Assembly: GCA_905203555.1 (NCBI GenBank)
Contig: CAJKWK010000035.1
Span: 1 to 28,334, forward strand
Direction of reading: 5' to 3'
Origin: an uncultured Lachnospiraceae bacterium
GTDB taxonomy: Bacteria > Bacillota > Clostridia > Lachnospirales > Lachnospiraceae
Length of the DNA: 28,334 bases
Part shown: positions 7,022 to 14,845 of the stretch, one piece after another
Position numbering within the stretch: position 1 is the stretch's first letter
Layout of the letters: the number at the start of each line of letters is the position of its first letter
The notes under the pieces: generated by a model
Told to the model about the DNA's origin: nothing
Database searches by the model: none
Seen by the model: only the letters and a program-made list of their open reading frames with translations
Translations under genes and position numbers: made by a program

Positions 7022-7990
7022 CTAATATCCGATTTCATTTAAAATTTTATCCATTACACGTGCATTCTGCAAAGAAAACTCATGTGTCACATGTGGAGCT
7101 GCGCCTTCGATAATACAGTCTCCTAATTGCTCTACTTCCAGGCAATAATTATCCGGCGCATCCACCTTAATTTCCTTATAAATATCACCCTTTTTCACAT
7201 AATAGCACAGTTTTCCCTCTGCATTGAATGACACCGGTACTTCTATGGTTCCCTCTGTTCCATAAAGGAAGAATCGATCGCCTCTCTGTGCAGAACACAT
7301 TCCGGATACCATACACGCCCTGCGCTCATCATCAAAATGAAAATATGCCGACGCAAAATCATCAATGTGCTGCTCTGTAAAATGTCCTACTGCCTTTACT
7401 TCTTTTGGCTCTTCTTCAAAAAGTGTAAGCATCAGGCTTGTACAATAACATCCCTGATCATAAATAGAACCTCCCAGTGTATCTCGACGAACCCGGATGT
7501 TTTCTGCAGTATATCCCGGAGTAATAAAAATAGATTCCATAAAAGACAGCTTTCCAATTACTCCGGACTTTAAAGTATCCTTCACTGAAGTAACCAGTGG
7601 ACTATGTAAATATGCAAATGCCTCCATAAATACAACTCCTGCTTTTTCACATCCTTCGATCATTTCTCTGACATCTTTTTCTGTTCCGGACAATGGTTTC
7701 TCGCATAAAATATGCTTTCCTTTCGCTGCTGCTTTGAGCACCCACTCTTTATGCAGCGTATTTGGAAGTGGAATATATACTGCCTCTATTTCCGGATCAT
7801 CCAGCATTTCATCCAAAGAATAATATGCCTTTTCAAACCCAAATTCTTCCCGAAACTGATCTACTTTTTCTTTGTTACGTCCTGCAATTCCATAGAGCTG
7901 ACAATTCTTTGCCTTTTTCATTCCCGGAATCGTACACTTTCTGGCAATATTAGCTGTTCCCAGCACACCCCATTTAATTTTTCTGCTCAT
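7022..7990 (-). CDS. Gfo/Idh/MocA-family NAD(P)-dependent oxidoreductase
   Basis: A 322-residue oxidoreductase. The N-terminal Rossmann domain has KWGVLGTANIARKC at residues 6-19 and the family motif CEKPLS near 95. The C-terminal part is the alpha/beta substrate domain, with GGSIYDQGCY where the family's catalytic region lies. It is closest in style to the dihydrodiol/xylose dehydrogenase and 1,5-anhydrofructose reductase branch, acting on sugars or cyclic polyols; the substrate cannot be read. GGAGG precedes the ATG. It comes 37 bp after the ATC-hydrolase-like gene and 14 bp before the orphan shell protein. It has no obvious short helical encapsulation peptide at the N-terminus, so cargo status is unproven. 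Confidence 0.9.
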   Translation of the reverse strand: MSRKIKWGVLGTANIARKCTIPGMKKAKNCQLYGIAGRNKEKVDQFREEFGFEKAYYSLDEMLDDPEIEAVYIPLPNTLHKEWVLKAAAKGKHILCEKPLSGTEKDVREMIEGCEKAGVVFMEAFAYLHSPLVTSVKDTLKSGVIGKLSFMESIFITPGYTAENIRVRRDTLGGSIYDQGCYCTSLMLTLFEEEPKEVKAVGHFTEQHIDDFASAYFHFDDERRACMVSGMCSAQRGDRFFLYGTEGTIEVPVSFNAEGKLCYYVKKGDIYKEIKVDAPDNYCLEVEQLGDCIIEGAAPHVTHEFSLQNARVMDKILNEIGY

Positions 7991-8027
7991 TTTTATTTTC
8001 CTCCAATTATTATAATTATTATAACTG

Positions 8028-8522
8028 TTATTTTTTATGATATCTCAATGCACAAATCTCGTCACCTTTTGCTATACACTTCGGAAGATCCAAAACGCTG
8101 TCATATCGTTCTCCGATCCCATGGTCTCCACACATTGCAATATCACAAAGCTGTGCAATCTCTTCATCCGAACATCCGGCTTTCTGCCATGCTTTTACCA
8201 ATGGGCAATAATGAAAATCCAACGACAGTTTTTCGTCTGTACTCTCCACAACCTTCATTTCGAACACCCATTGTGCCGGCTTTGTAAACAACGTCTTTTT
8301 TAACCCCTTCAGGCTGGTTGTCTTTCTTTTTTTTACAAGATTTTTCCCTTGTGCCAGACCGCACCGTCTGATTGCCGCGCTGGAAAATTCATTGGGATCC
8401 AAACCACGTTTTCTTGCCTCATCCCGCAATAAATACAGCCACAATGCCCGATGTTCCAACTGTTCTCTCACCGCTACGATAATTTTATTTTTGATTTTTG
8501 CCTCATTCTTAATTTTACTCAT
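8028..8522 (-). CDS. L-2-amino-thiazoline-4-carboxylic acid hydrolase family protein
   Basis: A 164-residue protein resembling the ATC hydrolase family (Pfam ATC_hydrolase), whose named member opens the thiazoline ring on the way to L-cysteine. The typical region is the C-terminal half: FHYCPLVKAWQKAGCSDEEI, CDIAMCGDHGIGERYD and a final GDEICALRYHKK. I use the ATG at 8522, nine bases after GGAG; a longer frame from 8570 has no ribosome site. Most gut members have no tested activity, so the reaction is only a family label. It is the first gene of the minus-strand series that continues with the Gfo/Idh and shell genes and diverges from murT. Confidence 0.75.
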   Translation of the reverse strand: MSKIKNEAKIKNKIIVAVREQLEHRALWLYLLRDEARKRGLDPNEFSSAAIRRCGLAQGKNLVKKRKTTSLKGLKKTLFTKPAQWVFEMKVVESTDEKLSLDFHYCPLVKAWQKAGCSDEEIAQLCDIAMCGDHGIGERYDSVLDLPKCIAKGDEICALRYHKK

Positions 8523-8632
8523 GTCTATGCGCTCCTTTTCCCTCTTTCTCGACAGTGTTTGTTCTAACATAACTCAGTATGATTAGTATAACATGTAGAA
8601 ATATTAACTCATAGTGAAAAATGATATATTTC

Positions 8633-8661
8633 TTGTTTTATTGCCGGATATCGCTTATAAT
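8633..8661 (+). promoter_or_regulatory. promoter of murT-gatD
   Basis: TTGTTT (8633-8638) and a perfect TATAAT (8656-8661) are spaced by 17 bp, about 70 bases before the murT ATG. It also argues against the longer upstream start at 8614, which would put the promoter inside the coding region. Confidence 0.8.
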
Positions 8662-8733
8662 AAGACAGGTATTTCAAATACTATTTATATATTTTCATTC
8701 AACAATATTAAAGAAAGTAAAAGAGTAAAACAT

Positions 8734-10080
8734 ATGAGATTAAGAAGTAAACTTGCTATTAAATGTGCTAAAATTACAAGCACTCTGATTAAAAAAATGA
8801 ATCGCGGGAGCGGTGTTACTCTTCCCGGCTATGTTGCACGTATCATTGACCCGAAGATTTTAAGTACGATGTCTGACATGGTTCGTGAAAAAACTATCGT
8901 TACAATGGGAACAAATGGAAAGACAACAACTAACAGTATTCTGTATCATGCACTGGCAGCAGAAGGGAAAAAAGTCATCATCAATCGTACCGGCGCTAAT
9001 ATGTTAAATGGAATCATTTCTGCTTTTGTACTTTCCACTGACAAAAAGGGAAATCTGGACGCTGATTACGCCTGCATTGAAGTAGATGAATTTGCCTCTC
9101 TGAAGGTATTGCCGCAGCTGCAGCCTGATTGTGCACTGCTGACTAACATTTGTCGGGATCAGCTGGATCGTTTCGGCGAAGTTGACATCACATATAACGC
9201 TGTTCGGGATGCCTTTCATAGCTCACCGAATACAAAACTTATCATCAATTGTGATGATGTTCTTTCCTATTCACTCGCCTCTGAGGGAAAGAATCCATTT
9301 GTTACTTACGGAATCAATGAACAAATCTTTGATGATATTTCCCGTTCTGAGATTCGGGAAAGTATTTTCTGCCGTTCCTGTGGAAAAAAATTAGAATATG
9401 ATTTCTTCCATTATGGACAGTTGGGAATCTATCATTGCCCGAATTGCGGAATGAAAAGACCTGAACCGGATTATACTGCCACTGACATTATTTTCCACAA
9501 CGAAGTCTATTCATTTACAATTGACGGCGTAAAAATTGATTCCTCCTCTCGTACTCCATATAACATATACAATACACTTTCTGCATACGCTGCACTTTGT
9601 GCAATGGATGCACCTACAGAGCGTTTTAAATCAACAATCGAATCCTTTGACTACGGCAATAACCGAGAGGATATTTACACCATCAATGGCGCACGTGTCC
9701 AGCTCCATCTGGCAAAAAATCCAATCGGTTTCCAACAGAAGATTTCGCTCGTGCTGAAAGATCCAAATCCAAAGGATGTCATCATTCAGATCAATGACAC
9801 ATATCAGGATGGCGAAGACGTTTCCTGGCTCTGGGATGTGGATTTCCAGTATCTGGCGGATGCCAATGTAAATACAATCCTCACCAACGGAACCCGGCGG
9901 CATGATATGGGACTTCGTCTGAAATACGAGGATATTTCTTGTGATTCAACAACAGATTTGAAACAGTCTGTTATTGATCTGACAACAAACGGCACAAAGA
10001 ATCTATATGTAATTGTAAACTATTCCGGTTTATACCGGACCAATCATATGCTGAGTGAGTTACAGAAAGGAGGGAACTAA
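8734..10080 (+). CDS. murT: lipid II isoglutaminyl synthase, ligase subunit MurT
   Basis: A 448-residue Mur-ligase-like subunit that, with GatD, amidates the D-glutamate of lipid II to D-isoglutamine in the cytoplasm, a step in peptidoglycan cross-linking in Gram-positives. The ATP-binding P-loop is GTNGKTTT (residues 59-66). A Cys4 zinc ribbon (CRSC, C213/C216, and CPNC, C235/C238) sits in the middle domain, the hallmark of MurT. The C-terminus is the DUF1727 domain (RRHDMGLRLKYED region) that contacts GatD. I took the ATG at 8734, since the promoter lies inside the longer frame. gatD starts three bases after the stop. Confidence 0.95.
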   Translation: MRLRSKLAIKCAKITSTLIKKMNRGSGVTLPGYVARIIDPKILSTMSDMVREKTIVTMGTNGKTTTNSILYHALAAEGKKVIINRTGANMLNGIISAFVLSTDKKGNLDADYACIEVDEFASLKVLPQLQPDCALLTNICRDQLDRFGEVDITYNAVRDAFHSSPNTKLIINCDDVLSYSLASEGKNPFVTYGINEQIFDDISRSEIRESIFCRSCGKKLEYDFFHYGQLGIYHCPNCGMKRPEPDYTATDIIFHNEVYSFTIDGVKIDSSSRTPYNIYNTLSAYAALCAMDAPTERFKSTIESFDYGNNREDIYTINGARVQLHLAKNPIGFQQKISLVLKDPNPKDVIIQINDTYQDGEDVSWLWDVDFQYLADANVNTILTNGTRRHDMGLRLKYEDISCDSTTDLKQSVIDLTTNGTKNLYVIVNYSGLYRTNHMLSELQKGGN

Positions 10081-10083
10081 GGT

Positions 10084-10848
10084 ATGAGTATGAAATTAAC
10101 AATCGGACATTTGTATCCGGACCTTTTGAACCTCTACGGTGACCGAGGCAATATCCAGTGTTTCCGGAAACGTCTGGAATGGCGCGGAATGGAGGCAGAA
10201 GTCATCCCTTTTCTTTCCGGTGACAAAATCGATTTTTCGAAACTGGATATTGTACTGCTTGGTGGCGGTTCTGACCGCGAACAAGAACTCGTTTGTAAAT
10301 ATCTATTGGAAATTAAAGATGATTTTAAGGCTTATGTAGAAAATAACGGAGTTGTCCTCGCTGTGTGCGGCGGCTACCAACTTCTTGGAAAATCTTACAA
10401 AACCAAAGATAAATTAATCGAAGGTCTGGGAATCTTAAATATTACAACCGAATGGGAACCGGAGCGTTTAATTCGAAACATTGTTTTAAATTCCCCACTT
10501 TTTGACACTCCTGTTGTCGGCTTTGAAAATCATGGCGGACGCACTTACATTGGCGATCATACACCATTTGGAAAAGTTTTCTTTGGACTTGGCAATACCG
10601 GAAAATCCGGTTATGAAGGCGTTGTATACAAGAATGTAATCGCAACCTATCTCCATGGACCTCTCCTTCCAAAGAACCCACACGTATGTGATTATCTGTT
10701 GGAGCGCGCATTAAAACGCAAATACGGAGATAACGTTACTTTAGAACCATTGCTGGATGAACTGGAACACAAAGCCAACAGCTGCATCGTAGACCGCTAC
10801 AGCGATAAGAAATATGTATTAAAAGAAACGATTAAAAGATATACCTAA
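10084..10848 (+). CDS. gatD: lipid II isoglutaminyl synthase, glutaminase subunit GatD
   Basis: A 254-residue class-I glutamine amidotransferase that frees ammonia from glutamine and feeds it to MurT. The nucleophile is Cys95 in LAVCGGYQLLG, and the catalytic histidine is His191 in ATYLHGPLLPKNP. As in the CobB/CobQ-like group, the third acidic residue of the usual triad is not evident. The N-terminus (LTIGHLYPDLLNLYGDRGNI) is typical of the family. The AAAGGAGG site lies in the last codons of murT, so the subunits are translated together in matched amounts. A terminator hairpin follows the stop. No other Mur genes lie close by. Confidence 0.95.
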   Translation: MSMKLTIGHLYPDLLNLYGDRGNIQCFRKRLEWRGMEAEVIPFLSGDKIDFSKLDIVLLGGGSDREQELVCKYLLEIKDDFKAYVENNGVVLAVCGGYQLLGKSYKTKDKLIEGLGILNITTEWEPERLIRNIVLNSPLFDTPVVGFENHGGRTYIGDHTPFGKVFFGLGNTGKSGYEGVVYKNVIATYLHGPLLPKNPHVCDYLLERALKRKYGDNVTLEPLLDELEHKANSCIVDRYSDKKYVLKETIKRYT

Positions 10849-10855
10849 AAAGATC

Positions 10856-10894
10856 AAAAGGGGTTTGTTGCATATACCGCAGCAGACCTCTTTT
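10856..10894 (+). terminator. terminator of murT-gatD
   Basis: Arms 10856-10871 and 10879-10890 plus T-run 10891-10894 form a long stem with several G-U pairs and a loop of about seven bases, directly after the gatD stop codon. It also separates gatD from the convergent small membrane genes. Confidence 0.8.
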
Positions 10895-10925
10895 CCTCTC
10901 AATCTCTTTTAAATCCATTAACTTC

Positions 10926-11108
10926 TTACTTGTTTTCCCTCAACAGCGTAATTACGCACAGCATCGTCATCATTGGAGCGCACATTAAGAAAAATGTAGA
11001 AATTACATTGCGTTCTCCTCCGGCACCATAATAAAATCCCATTATAGAACCTAGAAATGCAAAAACAATTGTAATTACTCCAAATATAATTTTCCCTTTT
11101 TTACTCAT
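10926..11108 (-). CDS. 60-aa membrane protein, function unknown
   Basis: A 60-residue protein with two hydrophobic helices (about 7-26 and 37-55), a GxxxGxxxGAGGE-like bend between them and charged ends (MSKKGK, LLRENK). AAAGGAGG lies eight bases before the ATG, and the gap to the preceding gene is five bases, so it is translated as the last gene of a three-gene unit. I recognise no family. A short two-helix hairpin with basic ends could be an accessory subunit of the membrane protein upstream. Confidence 0.72.
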   Translation of the reverse strand: MSKKGKIIFGVITIVFAFLGSIMGFYYGAGGERNVISTFFLMCAPMMTMLCVITLLRENK

Positions 11109-11113
11109 ATATT

Positions 11114-11485
11114 TTACCTCCTTTTATTTTTTATAGTTTTATCACAGAATTTTTTTGCCCCTAATACGCTTACTAACATGGAGATACACCCCAATACCAA
11201 ATAGATGATTACATAAAAAACCACTTCCGACACTTTCATTCCCACAAAAATCCATCCACCTAAAGAAAAAAGTACCGCTAAAATAAAAGGCTGAAACCAC
11301 GCATTTGAAAAAATCTTTCCGGCATATACTCCCGTTACAATTGCCGCAACAGGATTTATCACAAATAGCATAAGGAAATATATCACCAAACCACATTCGC
11401 CTTTTACAAAGGTTACTAAAAATGCCGGAAGTGCAAGCATAATTACTGCCATAGTCAAAATGCAAACACCATTCTTCTTCATCAT
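11114..11485 (-). CDS. four-TM membrane protein, function unknown
   Basis: A 123-residue hydrophobic protein with about four membrane helices (near 5-23, 28-49, 60-77 and 84-106) and a basic C-terminus (KKFCDKTIKNKRR). I use the ATG at 11485, nine bases after AAGGAG; the longer frame would overlap the preceding gene. It sits 16 bp after a small exported protein and 5 bp before a 60-residue membrane protein, all in one direction. I do not recognise the family. Confidence 0.75.
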   Translation of the reverse strand: MMKKNGVCILTMAVIMLALPAFLVTFVKGECGLVIYFLMLFVINPVAAIVTGVYAGKIFSNAWFQPFILAVLFSLGGWIFVGMKVSEVVFYVIIYLVLGCISMLVSVLGAKKFCDKTIKNKRR

Positions 11486-11501
11486 AAAAGAACACTCCTT
11501 T

Positions 11502-11840
11502 TTATTCAATTCTAACATTCACCAGACTAACTACAAGATTCCCCTCTCCCTCTACTGTGTACCATTTTCCTTTTTTCAATTTAATCTTTTCTGATACGCC
11601 AGTTGTAATATATCCTATCGTATAAATTTCTCCTGTTTCAACATCAGTAAACACTACATTTGTATCACAATCACTGCTTACTTTTACCGTCCAAAACACA
11701 GGCTGTATTTGTTCCGACTTCATTGCCGTTTCATCATTTGCTTTAAGGATAAAACTATGCGTCTTTTGAATACTTGCATAAAAAAGAACAGAAACAGAAA
11801 ATATCACTATCAAACATGCAATTAACAATCTCTTTTTCAC
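11502..11840 (-). CDS. small exported or membrane-anchored protein, unknown
   Basis: A 112-residue protein starting with GTG behind GAGGTG. Residues 4-22 (LLIACLIVIFSVSVLFYAS) are an N-terminal signal-anchor or uncleaved signal; the remainder is soluble, hydrophilic and rich in beta-prone residues, so it probably faces the outside. The central DTNVVFTDVETGEIYTIGYI looks like a small beta domain. There is no lipobox cysteine. It is the first gene of the three-gene membrane unit and has its own promoter at 11886-11914. Function not recognised. Confidence 0.72.
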   Translation of the reverse strand: MKKRLLIACLIVIFSVSVLFYASIQKTHSFILKANDETAMKSEQIQPVFWTVKVSSDCDTNVVFTDVETGEIYTIGYITTGVSEKIKLKKGKWYTVEGEGNLVVSLVNVRIE

Positions 11841-11885
11841 ACAAACACCTCACAATCTTTCACCATTTTCATTAGGATTACTTTT

Positions 11886-11914
11886 AGTATAGCATTTCGT
11901 CATCCTCTCCACAA
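11886..11914 (-). promoter_or_regulatory. promoter of the three small membrane genes
   Basis: Read on the minus strand, TTGTGG (11914-11909) and TATACT (11891-11886) are 17 bp apart, with a TG one base before the -10 (extended -10). It lies about 45 bases before the GTG start of the first gene. Confidence 0.7.
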
Positions 11915-11916
11915 CG

Positions 11917-11966
11917 CAAAAACAGCAATCTTTCTGATCTTTACTTCAGAAAAATTGCTGTTTTTT
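11917..11966. terminator. strong bidirectional hairpin terminator
   Basis: Arms 11921-11937 and 11946-11962 pair over 17 positions with one mismatch (AACAGCAAT...ATTGCTGTT) around an eight-base loop. A-run and T-run flanks allow it to work on either strand. It follows the ATPase gene on the minus strand. Confidence 0.9.
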
Positions 11967-11978
11967 ATTTATACAAGA

Positions 11979-14594
11979 TTATTTTTTCTTTTTAAACGCT
12001 TGTTTCACAGCTTTCATTAACTGGATAATCGGCAGGTTTGCTGCTGCGAGTCCATATACAATCAAAAGTTGTGTTAACGTTAATGTCTGTACTTTAAACA
12101 TTCCCTGCAGGAACGGCACAGTCATCACGCAGGTAATCAGTACAAATCCGATCAAGAATGCACCGATCAAATAAATATTATTGAAGAATTTGTTTGTAAA
12201 AATAACCGGTTTATCCTCTTTGCAGTTAAATCCATGTACCAAACGTGCGGTACAAAGAGTTCCAAATGCCATTGTGCTGGCAAGAACTGCATTTCCGCCT
12301 TTGTATCCAATCATAAATGCAATCATTGTTGTAATTCCGATTGACAGACCTTCTGTTCCGATCTTGGTCAGGAAATCTTTTGTCAAAATTGACTCATTCA
12401 TCGGACGTGGTTTTTCATCCATTACATCTTTAGAATGTGGTTCCAATCCCAACGCAATTGCAGGCAAACTATCTGTCAATAGATTGATGAACAACAAATG
12501 TACCGGAGCAAACGGAACCGGCAATCCTGCAATTGAGGCATATAGTACTGCCAGAATTGCACCAAAGTTACCAGATAACAGGAACTGAATAGAGTTCTTA
12601 ATGTTACGGTATACATTTCGTCCATTTTCAACTGCCTTTACAATAGTTGCAAAATTATCGTCCGTCAATACCATGGATGCAGCATCTTTAGATACTTCAC
12701 TTCCGGTAATTCCCATTGCCACGCCGATATCTGCCTGTTTCAATGCCGGAGCATCGTTGACACCATCACCTGTCATGGAAACAATATTTCCTTTTTCCTG
12801 CCATGCGCGTACAATTCGGATCTTATGTTCCGGTGACACACGTGCATATACGGAAATTCCTTCTACAAAATCTTTCAGTTCTTCATCAGACAATGAATCA
12901 ATTTCAGCACCTTCACATGCCTCTGACTCATCCTGAAGAATACCGATTCGTTTTGCAATTGCAGCTGCTGTTACCTTGTGATCGCCGGTGATCATAATCG
13001 GACGGATTCCGGCACGTTTACACTCTGCAACCGCCTGTTTAGATTCTTCTCTCGGCGGATCCATCATATCGATCAAACCGATAAAAATAAGATCCTGCTC
13101 ATCTTCAATACTTAATTCCAAATCATCTGCCACTTCTTTATATGCAAAACCAAGTACACGAAGACCTTCTCTGGAGAACTCCTGATTCTGTGCCTCAATC
13201 AGTTTCCGATCTTCTGCTGTGATCGGTCGAACCTCGCCATTGATACGGATTTTTGTCATTCTTTCAAGCAATACATCTACCGCACCTTTTACAATCATCA
13301 TCGGCATACCATTGATTGTATGCTTTGTAGACATTAATTTTCTATCACTGTCAAATGGGTTCTCGCTTTCACGCGGATACTGTTCCCGAACCTGCTGAGC
13401 ATACAGTCCTAACTTACTTCCCAAATTAATCAAACAAGTCTCTGTCGGATCACCAATTTCCACTCCATCTACATTTGTAGAATCATTACACAAAATACTA
13501 GAAAGAAGTAAGAAATTCACATCCTCATCTTTTAAATCAATCGCATCTACCGGGATTCTTGTATCATTTACATAATAATCTTCTACTGTCATCTTATTCT
13601 GTGTCAGTGTACCGGTCTTATCAGAACAAATAATGGATACACTTCCCAGACCTTCTACCGCCTGTAATTTACGGATGATTGCATGCTCTTTCGCCATCTT
13701 CTGTGTACCGAAAGATAAAACAATCGTTACGATAGAACTAAGCGCTTCCGGAATAGCCGCAACCGCAAGTGCTACTGCAAACAGGAATGCATCTCCGATA
13801 TTTCCTCCACGGAATACATTAATACCAAACAAAATTCCACAGAAAATAAGAATAATAATTGATAATTTCTGTCCAAACTGATCCAAGTTAACCTGTAATG
13901 GTGTTCGTTTCTCAGAAGTTGTCTTTAACAAGCTCGCAATCTTACCAACCTCGGTCTCCATTCCTACACCTGTTACAAGGAAGGATGCACGTCCGTAAGT
14001 TACAAAACTTCCGGAATAAACCATATTTACCCGGTCTCCCAAAGGCACTTCTTTACCGATTGTATCCGTATTTTTCTCTACCCCAAGACTCTCGCCGGTC
14101 AGCGCGCTCTCATCAACCTTCAGGCTCGCACATTCCAAAATACGTCCATCTGCCGGAATATAATCTCCGGCATCCAACATCACAATATCTCCAACCGTCA
14201 CTTCTGATGACGGAACCGGTACTACAGAACCACCACGCAATACTTTTGCCTCCGGACCTGAAAGTTTTTTCAAACTATCCAGAGATTGTTCTGCTTTCAC
14301 TGTCTGTACAGTTCCCAAAATCGCATTGATCGTAATAACAATCAGAATAACGATTGCACTTTCTGCATCTCCTAAAAATCCGGATACCACTGCGGCACAG
14401 ATCAAAATAATAACCAAGAAATCTTTAAACTGTTCTAAAAAGATCTGAAGAGTTGTTTTCTTTTTCCCTTCGACAAGCTCATTTGGTCCATATTTTTCCT
14501 GATGTGCCCGAACCTGTTCTTCTGTCAGCGGCTCTAAAGTTCCGTTTACCTTCTGCTTTACCTCTTCCGCAGACATTTGATAAAATTCACTCAT
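11979..14594 (-). CDS. P2-type cation-transporting ATPase (Ca2+/Mn2+)
   Basis: An 871-residue P-type ATPase of the SERCA/PMR1 branch. Order of parts: N-terminal cation ATPase domain (about 5-70), actuator domain with LTGES (165-169), ion-site helix 4 VAAIPEALSSIV (about 278-289), phosphorylation site D325 in CSDKTGTLT, hinge GDGVNDAPALKQADIG, then helix 6 NLLTDSLPAIALGLEP, and the C-terminal helices. The single PEAL and N-x3-D motifs imply one ion site, as in PMR1-like pumps that move Ca2+ or Mn2+. The start at 14594 follows AGGAGG; the longer frame lacks a site. The leader is a manganese riboswitch, which favours Mn2+ export as its main job. Confidence 0.95.
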   Translation of the reverse strand: MSEFYQMSAEEVKQKVNGTLEPLTEEQVRAHQEKYGPNELVEGKKKTTLQIFLEQFKDFLVIILICAAVVSGFLGDAESAIVILIVITINAILGTVQTVKAEQSLDSLKKLSGPEAKVLRGGSVVPVPSSEVTVGDIVMLDAGDYIPADGRILECASLKVDESALTGESLGVEKNTDTIGKEVPLGDRVNMVYSGSFVTYGRASFLVTGVGMETEVGKIASLLKTTSEKRTPLQVNLDQFGQKLSIIILIFCGILFGINVFRGGNIGDAFLFAVALAVAAIPEALSSIVTIVLSFGTQKMAKEHAIIRKLQAVEGLGSVSIICSDKTGTLTQNKMTVEDYYVNDTRIPVDAIDLKDEDVNFLLLSSILCNDSTNVDGVEIGDPTETCLINLGSKLGLYAQQVREQYPRESENPFDSDRKLMSTKHTINGMPMMIVKGAVDVLLERMTKIRINGEVRPITAEDRKLIEAQNQEFSREGLRVLGFAYKEVADDLELSIEDEQDLIFIGLIDMMDPPREESKQAVAECKRAGIRPIMITGDHKVTAAAIAKRIGILQDESEACEGAEIDSLSDEELKDFVEGISVYARVSPEHKIRIVRAWQEKGNIVSMTGDGVNDAPALKQADIGVAMGITGSEVSKDAASMVLTDDNFATIVKAVENGRNVYRNIKNSIQFLLSGNFGAILAVLYASIAGLPVPFAPVHLLFINLLTDSLPAIALGLEPHSKDVMDEKPRPMNESILTKDFLTKIGTEGLSIGITTMIAFMIGYKGGNAVLASTMAFGTLCTARLVHGFNCKEDKPVIFTNKFFNNIYLIGAFLIGFVLITCVMTVPFLQGMFKVQTLTLTQLLIVYGLAAANLPIIQLMKAVKQAFKKKK

Positions 14595-14643
14595 ATTATT
14601 TCCTCCTGTTCTTCTGGATGCAATGAATGGCATTTTTTATAAT

Positions 14644-14688
14644 AAAAAATGAGCCTTCTATTGCATACAACTCATGATGCAATAAAAG
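14644..14688 (-). terminator. expression platform of the riboswitch
   Basis: The 3' arm of aptamer helix P1 (CTTTTAT, 14688-14682) can instead extend into a 12-bp stem between 14688-14677 and 14666-14655, followed five bases later by six T (14649-14644). A second, weaker ATGAG/CTCAT stem (14675-14671 with 14653-14649) abuts the same T-run. P1 and the 12-bp stem cannot form together, as expected for a switch in which metal-bound P1 prevents termination. Which hairpin terminates is not certain. Confidence 0.6.
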
Positions 14689-14793
14689 TCTCACTGTTTA
14701 ATCACGATACGGATGACTACTGCCATCGTACTGACGACATCGTGCACACCTTACTCTCTTAATCAGAACTCGGTGCCAATTACTCCCTTTTAT
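14682..14793 (-). ncRNA. yybP-ykoY manganese riboswitch aptamer
   Basis: On the minus strand the leader folds as the yybP-ykoY aptamer. P1 is ATAAAAG (14793-14787) with CTTTTAT (14688-14682), followed at once by the conserved GGGAGTAA. P2 pairs GCACC with GGTGT. P3 has lower stem CACGAT/ATCGTG and upper stem GATG/CATC, with the diagnostic internal loop GTCGTCAGTACG facing CCGT. AGTGAGAC precedes the 3' side of P1. This is the same layout as the L. lactis aptamer whose Mn2+ complex is known, as I recall it. Family members switch genes on when Mn2+ is high. It controls the ATPase gene starting at 14594. Confidence 0.93.
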
Positions 14794-14801
14794 CGAGATT
14801 A

Positions 14802-14830
14802 ACTATAAACGCTTTTCTATAAAATGTCAA
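14802..14830 (-). promoter_or_regulatory. promoter of the riboswitch-ATPase transcript
   Basis: A perfect TTGACA (14830-14825) and TATAGT (14807-14802) are spaced by 17 bp on the minus strand. The transcript would start just before riboswitch helix P1. The -35 lies 15 bases after the sdaAA stop, and no separate terminator for sdaAA is visible between them. Confidence 0.88.
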
Positions 14831-14845
14831 TAAAAGTTTCGCAAT

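Noticed and set aside
6294..8522. A complete microcompartment operon
   Set aside because: Only one shell gene; no hexamer, pentamer or core enzymes on either side.
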